From the NCBI GenBank assembly GCA_900546695.1, contig URDX01000033.1, positions 1 through 16,893 on the forward strand: DNA of 16,893 nt, given 5' to 3'. Source of the DNA: an uncultured Eubacteriales bacterium (lineage in GTDB: Bacteria; Bacillota; Clostridia; Oscillospirales; CAG-272). The notes beneath the pieces were generated by a model. That model had not been told where the DNA came from and did not search any database. It saw nothing but the letters and a program-made list of their open reading frames with translations. Positions 11,875 through 16,893 of this stretch are shown one piece after another (position 1 is the first letter of the stretch; every line of letters starts with the position of its first letter). The position numbers and the translations under genes are program-made.

Positions 11875-14832
11875 ATGGACAGGATCAAGGCGCTTACCGC
11901 CGATATTGAAAAGAATGCGATAACTCACGGCAGTCTGCCGTTCTGGAGCTGGAACGACAAGCTCGAGCCTGAGGAGCTGCGCCGCCAGATACGTGTGATG
12001 AAGGGGCTCGGAATGAACGGCTTTTTCATGCACGCACGCTGCGGGCTTGTCACCGATTATCTGTCGGACGAATGGTTCAAGTGCGTCAGAGCATGCATCG
12101 ACGAGGCAAAGAAGCTCGGCATGGAGGCGTGGTCGTACGACGAAAACGGTTGGCCGTCGGGCTTTGCGGGTGGTGCGCTGCTCGATGAGCGCGAAAATCT
12201 TGCGGGCTTTCTCCGTATGGAGACGGTCGACAAGTATCCGACCGGTGATGACGTACTCGGTGTCTACCGCATCGAAAACGGCGCGCTGCGCCGCATAGAC
12301 GCGCCCGACGGCGGAGAGTACCTTGTCATATTCGAGGATAGAGACCCGTCGTATGTCGACACTCTCAACCCCGCCGTTACCGAAAAATTCATCCGCTCGA
12401 CGCATGAGCAGTACAAGGCAAGGATCGCGCCTGAGGATTTCGGCACGGCGATGCCCGGCTTCTTCACCGATGAGCCGCAGTACTTCCGTCTTGCACCGCC
12501 GTATTCAAAGCAGATTCCCGACGCATTTGAGCGCGAGTACGGCTACAGCGTGTGCGACGCGCTCCCCGCGCTGTTCGTCGATTTCGACGGTGCGGAGCAG
12601 CCCAGACACGATTACTATCGCCTTGTCCATCGCATGTTTATAAACAACTTCATAAAGCCCGTTCATGAGTGGTGCGCCGCAAACGGCTGCCGCGTAACCG
12701 GTCACGCCATCGAGGAGGCGACGCTCGCGGGTCAGATGTGGTGCTGCGGCGGTGTAATGCCCTTCTACGAATACGAGGATATCCCGGGCATTGATTACCT
12801 CGGCAGAGGTCTTGCGGGCGACCTTGCACCTAAGCAGCTCGGCTCGGTCTGTGCACAGCTCGGAAAGAAAAAGGCTATATCCGAGATGTTCGCGTGCTGC
12901 GGATGGGATGTCACCCCGCTCGAGCTCCGCAGAATCGCAGAGATACAGTATGTCGGCGGAGTGAATATGATGTGCCAGCATCTGTATTCGTATACCGAGA
13001 GGGGACAGCGTAAGCGCGATTATCCCGCTCATTTTTCCGAGCATAATCCGTGGCAGCCTGCGCTCGCCGATTTTGACAGATATTTCAATAATCTCGGTTA
13101 TACGCTCTCGCTCGGAACGGAGTACGCGACTACCCTTGTCATTCATCCCATGCACAGCGCATGGATGCGCTATAAGCGCCCGCAGGACGATGCGTCTATT
13201 GCGGAGCTCCAGAGCAGCCTGTTCGAGCTTGTCGAGCGTCTTTCGGGCTCTCAGATACCGTATCACTTCGGAGATGAGTGCATGATGGAGCGGCTTGCTT
13301 CGGTTGAGGTCGAGAACGGCAGAGTATATATACGTGTCGGTCACTGCAGATACGAGAACGTCGTTCTGCCGCTCGTCTACACGCTCGATTCCTCTACCGC
13401 CGCACTGCTGCGCGAGTATACGGAGGCGGGCGGAAAGCTCTGCATGTATGCGGATGCTCCGTATGCCGTCGACGGCAGACCTGCCGACCTTTCATGGCTG
13501 CACTCTGATATCACTCTTGACGAGATCCGCGCCGATGCATGCGCGCGTCTTTCGGTCGGCGGAGCGTACGATACCCGCCTGCGCATGATGGTGCGCGACA
13601 CCGAGCAGGGCAGGATATTCTATATCATCAACCGCAGCGACGATGCGATAGATGGCATCACGCTTTCGGTCGACGGTGCAGACGGCGCTGTTGCCATCGA
13701 CATGAACGATCTATCCGAGCACGGTCTTGTCACCGAGTGCCGCGCGGACGGTATCGAGCTGCGCTTTGCGCTTGAAAAAGCGGGCTCCGTCGTAATAGTC
13801 GAGCGCGATGCGGACGACGCATCCGATGTCACCGGTGTACTGCCCGTAAAGCGATATGACGGTGCTTCCGTCGCTCTGCCCGAGCGGTGGAAGCTGAATG
13901 CTATGCCCCGAAATATGCTTACGCTCGACTATGCACGCCTTTCCTATGACGGCGTGACGTACACCGAGCTGCTTCAGATACCGTGCATCAAGGAACGCCT
14001 GTACCGCGAGCGATACGAGGGCAGGCTGTGGATGAAATATGAGTTTAACGCAGAATACCTCCCTGACGACCTTACCTGTGTAGTCGAGCCGATGCGCGGT
14101 CTCGAGGTCTCGGTGAACGGGCACAGTCTTTCTCAAAGCGGTGATTGGTGGTATGACCGCACATTCCTTTGCTATCCCCTCGGCGCTGCTGCCGAAGCGG
14201 GCAGGGTCGCGGTGACGGTGTCGTTTGACTACTATCAGAGCGAGCATGTTTATTACGTGCTGTTCGGCGGAGTTACCGAGACAATGCGTAACTGCCTTGT
14301 CTTTGATACCGAGATAGAAAATATCTATCTTGTGGGCTCCTTCTGCGTCCGCTCGGACGGCGGATACAGAGAGGGCGAGCGCGGAACGCTGCTCTCCGAC
14401 GGCGCGTTTACGCTCACACCGCAGCAGAGCACCGTAAATCTTTCCGATATCACGGGAGACGGTTATCCGTTTTACGGCGGAACGGTCGATGCGGAGTGCA
14501 GCTATGTTTGGCACGAGGGTGAGCCTACCGTGCTCCGCCTCGGCGGCAGATATGCGCTCGCGCGTATTTCGGTGAACGGCGAGGCTGTCGGTACGCTCAT
14601 GTTTACCGACACGCTCGATCTCGCGCCGTATCTGCATGACGGCGAAAATACCGTCGGAATCAGAATAACAAATGCCGTCCGCAATCTTATCGGACCGCAT
14701 CATCGCCCCGATCCAGAGCCGCTGGTTGTCAGCCCCGGAACCTTCTCGTTTGAAGGCGAATGGGACGGAGACAGCTGCCCCGAATACCGCGACAGATATG
14801 CGTTTGTCCGCTTCGGTGCGCATACGGTCTGA
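11875..14832 (+). CDS. Large intracellular glycoside hydrolase (GH106-like)
   Basis: This 985-residue protein has no signal peptide, so it should act on imported oligosaccharides. The N-terminal half is a TIM-barrel-like glycosidase region. It begins PFWSWNDKLEPEELRRQIRVMKGLGMNGFFMHAR (22-55), then EAWSYDENGWPSGFAGG (84-100) and GFFTDEPQYF (194-203). The acidic residues of the last two motifs (Asp89, Glu90; Asp198, Glu199) are plausible active-site residues. GHAIEEATLAGQMWCCGG follows near 281-298. The C-terminal part holds beta-sandwich modules of galactose-binding type, with VSVNGHSL near residue 745 and RISVNGEAVGTL near 897 ending in LHDGENTVGIRITN. This matches proteins placed near the alpha-L-rhamnosidase family GH106. 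The sugar specificity is not proven by what I see. AGGAAAGG about 9 bases upstream supports the ATG. The flavin reductase-like gene follows 62 bases later. Confidence 0.8.
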   Translation: MDRIKALTADIEKNAITHGSLPFWSWNDKLEPEELRRQIRVMKGLGMNGFFMHARCGLVTDYLSDEWFKCVRACIDEAKKLGMEAWSYDENGWPSGFAGGALLDERENLAGFLRMETVDKYPTGDDVLGVYRIENGALRRIDAPDGGEYLVIFEDRDPSYVDTLNPAVTEKFIRSTHEQYKARIAPEDFGTAMPGFFTDEPQYFRLAPPYSKQIPDAFEREYGYSVCDALPALFVDFDGAEQPRHDYYRLVHRMFINNFIKPVHEWCAANGCRVTGHAIEEATLAGQMWCCGGVMPFYEYEDIPGIDYLGRGLAGDLAPKQLGSVCAQLGKKKAISEMFACCGWDVTPLELRRIAEIQYVGGVNMMCQHLYSYTERGQRKRDYPAHFSEHNPWQPALADFDRYFNNLGYTLSLGTEYATTLVIHPMHSAWMRYKRPQDDASIAELQSSLFELVERLSGSQIPYHFGDECMMERLASVEVENGRVYIRVGHCRYENVVLPLVYTLDSSTAALLREYTEAGGKLCMYADAPYAVDGRPADLSWLHSDITLDEIRADACARLSVGGAYDTRLRMMVRDTEQGRIFYIINRSDDAIDGITLSVDGADGAVAIDMNDLSEHGLVTECRADGIELRFALEKAGSVVIVERDADDASDVTGVLPVKRYDGASVALPERWKLNAMPRNMLTLDYARLSYDGVTYTELLQIPCIKERLYRERYEGRLWMKYEFNAEYLPDDLTCVVEPMRGLEVSVNGHSLSQSGDWWYDRTFLCYPLGAAAEAGRVAVTVSFDYYQSEHVYYVLFGGVTETMRNCLVFDTEIENIYLVGSFCVRSDGGYREGERGTLLSDGAFTLTPQQSTVNLSDITGDGYPFYGGTVDAECSYVWHEGEPTVLRLGGRYALARISVNGEAVGTLMFTDTLDLAPYLHDGENTVGIRITNAVRNLIGPHHRPDPEPLVVSPGTFSFEGEWDGDSCPEYRDRYAFVRFGAHTV

Positions 14833-14894
14833 CGAATATATGTCCGCTGCGCGCGGAACCGTGCTGCGGTCAAGCGGGGCGGAGGAGGTTTTTA

Positions 14895-15800
14895 ATGTCT
14901 AAGGTCAGTTGGAAGGGGACGGTGCTGCTCGCGCCTGTTCCTGCCGCGATAGTTACCTGCGCCGATACGGACGGCGACGGCTGCGCACGGGTCAATGCAC
15001 TTACGGTCGGCTGGTGCGGCGTTCTCTGCTCGCACCCGCCTAAGACCTATATCTCGCTGCGCCCGTCGCGCTATTCGTACGAGATAATAAAGAACAGCCG
15101 CGAATTCGTTATCAATCTGACCACAGAATCGCTTGCACGCGCCGCCGACTATGTCGGGGTCCGCAGCGGCAGAGACGAGGATAAGCTCGCCGAGGCGGGG
15201 CTGCATACCGAGCCCGCATCCGCCGTATCGGCACCGCTGCTGAGCGAGAGTCCAGTCAGTCTCGAATGCCGCGTGTGTGATATTCTCCCGCTCGGCAGTC
15301 ACGATATGTTTCTTGCGGATATCGTCGCGGTGGATGTCGATGAGTCACTGATAGACGAGAGCGGCAGACTCATGCTCGAGCGCGCGGGGCTTATCGCGTA
15401 TGCTCACGGCGATTATTACAGGCTCGGCGAGCGTATCGGAGATTTCGGTTTCTCGGTCAGACGCAAAAAGACGGTCGGCTACGGCAAACGACCGCGGGAG
15501 AAAAACGGAGCGCGTCGGCACGACGCGGCTGCGGCAGCTTCTTCCGACGGTGACGGGCGTGCTTCGGCAGACCTTGGTACGGAGTCGTCAGCTCCTCCCG
15601 TTCGCCGCGATGCGAATACGTCCGCCGTCTCCGACAGTGACGTAAATGCATCGGAACGCTCTGATGCGGATGCCGCAAAGCGGCATAAATCCGCGCCCGA
15701 CCGCGCGCATTCGCGTCCTGCTTTCGCAAAGAAACGGACTGGAGGCAGCGCTTCCGCCTCTGCACGCAGCGGCTCACGCGGTCCGAAAAAACGCCGCTGA
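14895..15800 (+). CDS. Flavin reductase-like FMN-binding protein with a long disordered basic C-terminal tail
   Basis: Residues 1-200 form a split-barrel FMN-binding domain of the flavin reductase family. It starts WKGTVLLAPVPAAIVTC, then NALTVGWCGVLCSHPPKTYISLRPSRYSYEII (34-65), EFVINLTT (70-77) and GSHDMFLADIVAVDVDE (134-150). Such proteins bind FMN and reduce it or pass electrons from NAD(P)H; the partner is unknown. Family members usually end near 190-200 residues. This one continues for about 100 residues of Ala, Ser, Asp, Arg and Lys without predicted structure, ending GPKKRR. The tail stays in frame and has a normal stop. The start at 14895 is fixed by GGAGGAGG (14881-14888) with a 6-base spacer. 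Longer upstream starts would run into the glycoside hydrolase gene. Confidence 0.85.
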   Translation: MSKVSWKGTVLLAPVPAAIVTCADTDGDGCARVNALTVGWCGVLCSHPPKTYISLRPSRYSYEIIKNSREFVINLTTESLARAADYVGVRSGRDEDKLAEAGLHTEPASAVSAPLLSESPVSLECRVCDILPLGSHDMFLADIVAVDVDESLIDESGRLMLERAGLIAYAHGDYYRLGERIGDFGFSVRRKKTVGYGKRPREKNGARRHDAAAAASSDGDGRASADLGTESSAPPVRRDANTSAVSDSDVNASERSDADAAKRHKSAPDRAHSRPAFAKKRTGGSASASARSGSRGPKKRR

Positions 15801-16053
15801 AAATAATACACGACATACTAACGGTGCGGACGCCTTCATGCGGCACAAAGCCGCATATGACGGCTGTATCACCATCCCGCTAGCGCGAAGAAACGGTCAA
15901 GCAACCGCGCTGCCGTCTGCGCGAGCCGCGTTTTATACGGCACGCGAAACACGCTGCAGGAACGGCGAAATGCTGCACTCTGTGCAACACATTCCGTATG
16001 CGGCATGAATGAACGGCGCAAGCCGTATTTAATGCAACTAAGTAAGAAAGGAA
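15801..16053. other. Intergenic region with small hairpins
   Basis: I see no gene here. Three short perfect hairpins are present: ATGCGGC/GCCGCAT (15838-15856, loop ACAAA), TGCAC-TCT-GTGCA (about 15971-15983), and ACGGC-GCAA-GCCGT (16013-16026), which is followed by ATTTAAT. The last is the most terminator-like, but its T-run is weak. I found no clear sigma-A promoter for the isomerase gene. Confidence 0.5.
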
Positions 16054-16096
16054 ATCCCCGCTCATCAGGGAGAGGGCGGTGACCCCGCCTCGGGAT
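16054..16096 (+). promoter_or_regulatory. Predicted RNA structure around the isomerase translation start
   Basis: ATCCC (16054-16058) can pair with GGGAT (16092-16096). Inside, GAG-G-GCGG (16072-16079) pairs with CCGCCTC (16085-16091) around a five-base loop. The structure holds the ribosome binding site AGGGAG (16067-16072) and the possible GTG start at 16079, and could modulate which start is used. Confidence 0.35.
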
Positions 16097-16687
16097 AATG
16101 AAATGAAAAGAAATAAGCTTATCAGATATATCGCGCTTTTCGCGGCGCTTATATGCACGGTGTCGCTGCTCGGTGCATGCGGCAAGGACAGCGGCAGTGC
16201 CGAGAATTGCACCGCAGTTATAACTATCCGCGACTACGGAAAAATAACCGTAGCGCTTGACGCTGATGCTGCGCCTATTACCGTCGCTAATTTCGTTAAG
16301 CTTGCCGAGAGCGGCTTTTACGACGGGCTGACCTTCCATCGCATAATCGAGGGCTTCATGATGCAGGGCGGTGAGTCAAAGACTCAGACAGCAGATACCA
16401 TAAAGGGTGAGTTTTCCGCAAACGGCGTAAAGAATTCGCTTTCCCACACCCGCGGAGTAATATCCATGGCGCGCAACTCAATATCCATGGACAGCGCGTC
16501 GAGCCAGTTCTTCATTGTCCAGGAGGACAGTACCTTCCTTGACGGTCAGTATGCGGCGTTCGGCTATGTTACCGACGGAATGGACGTTGTCGATGCCGTC
16601 TGCACCGATGCAAAGCCTACCGATAACAACGGCAGCATAGCTGCATCCGCACAGCCGGTTATCAAAAGTATCGTTATCGAGAAGTAA
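16079..16687 (+). CDS. Cyclophilin-type peptidyl-prolyl cis-trans isomerase, lipoprotein
   Basis: The enzyme catalyses proline cis-trans isomerisation and probably helps fold exported proteins outside the membrane. With the GTG start at 16079 it has 202 residues. A lipoprotein signal (MKRNKLIRYIALFAALICTV) leads to the lipobox LLGAC with Cys34, followed by a short linker and a cyclophilin domain (about 46-201). Landmarks are FHRIIEGFMMQGGE (86-99, catalytic Arg88), GVISMAR (126-132), SSQFFIVQ (141-148) and LDGQYAAFGYV (154-164). The GTG has AGGGAG six bases upstream. The ATG at 16103 has no obvious ribosome binding site but gives a more typical 26-residue lipoprotein signal, so the start is uncertain by eight residues. 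It is separated from the flavin reductase gene by about 280 bases and is probably its own unit. Confidence 0.93.
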   Translation: MTPPRDNEMKRNKLIRYIALFAALICTVSLLGACGKDSGSAENCTAVITIRDYGKITVALDADAAPITVANFVKLAESGFYDGLTFHRIIEGFMMQGGESKTQTADTIKGEFSANGVKNSLSHTRGVISMARNSISMDSASSQFFIVQEDSTFLDGQYAAFGYVTDGMDVVDAVCTDAKPTDNNGSIAASAQPVIKSIVIEK

Positions 16688-16725
16688 TGCCTGTACCTTT
16701 GTGACCGATTATATTTTATTGCGTG

Positions 16726-16802
16726 AATTCCCAAAGTAAATTCCGCCGTTTTCTCATACTAATTTCTACTGCTTTTCCGCTGTGGAATTTACTATGGGAA
16801 TT
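16726..16802. repeat. 19-bp inverted repeat in the terminal non-coding stretch
   Basis: AATTCCCAAAGTAAATTCC (16726-16744) and its near-perfect reverse complement (16784-16802, 18 of 19 positions) flank 39 bases. Just outside, GCGTG (16721-16725) is matched by CACGC (16811-16815) after an 8-base offset. No open frame lies inside and no T-run follows. It could be a small non-autonomous element, a regulatory site or an RNA hairpin. The rest of 16688-16893 shows no gene. Confidence 0.65.
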
Positions 16803-16893
16803 TACTCCTACACGCATAATGCAAAAATCCACGCGCCCTGTACATTTGTCAATGATGTGAGACTAAAAAATAAGAGTCAAAGCTAAGAGTCCG

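Noticed and set aside
13711..14823. Minus-strand open frame of 370 residues, and a similar one at 12505-13344
   Set aside because: Both are shadows of the glycoside hydrolase gene, which is open throughout and has a ribosome binding site.
15838..15856. Hairpin after the flavin reductase gene considered as its terminator
   Set aside because: The stem is perfect but no T-run follows on either strand.

Overview
The window looks like part of the chromosome of a spore-forming, Gram-positive anaerobe of the class Clostridia (Eubacteriales). It is moderately GC-rich, with strong AGGAGG-type ribosome binding sites. The lineage is inferred from gene content: a class B sortase with an SPKTG-type substrate, an LCP wall ligase, a SleC-like spore cortex-lytic enzyme, and a small soluble S26-type peptidase fused to a nucleotidyltransferase-like region. 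No species can be named from the sequence alone.

Layout. Bases 1-902 are the 3' third of a 23S rRNA gene, followed by two tandem intrinsic terminators and no 5S rRNA. A DMT/EamA transporter (+) with its own promoter converges on an RluA-type pseudouridine synthase (-), and they share a terminator. The pseudouridine synthase and a highly expressed SPKTG cell-wall protein diverge from facing promoters whose -35 boxes are the ends of a 24-bp near-palindrome. Next comes a + strand surface group: class B sortase and LCP protein (overlapping), then a metal-dependent amidohydrolase, an intrinsic terminator, and a fusion of an S26-like peptidase with a nucleotidyltransferase-like region.

On the minus strand (11667 down to 8771) is a three-gene operon. 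Its order is a protein resembling the SleC pro-domain, a SpoIID/LytB-fold lytic transglycosylase with three peptidoglycan-binding domains, and a protein made only of peptidoglycan-binding repeats. A sequence close to the sporulation sigma-E consensus lies just upstream. I read this as a SleC-like cortex hydrolase whose pro-region and enzyme are encoded by separate genes.

On the + strand, divergent from that operon, are a 985-residue intracellular glycoside hydrolase (GH106-like) and a flavin reductase-fold protein with an unusual disordered basic tail. A cyclophilin-type peptidyl-prolyl isomerase lipoprotein follows. The window ends in a 206-bp non-coding stretch containing a 19-bp inverted repeat.

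The best candidates for something little described are the split SleC-like operon, the peptidase/nucleotidyltransferase fusion (its nucleotidyltransferase active-site acids seem to be gone) and the symmetric divergent promoter. Several proteins here also carry low-complexity inserts or tails built from short in-frame DNA repeats or from Ala/Ser/Asp/Arg-rich sequence.
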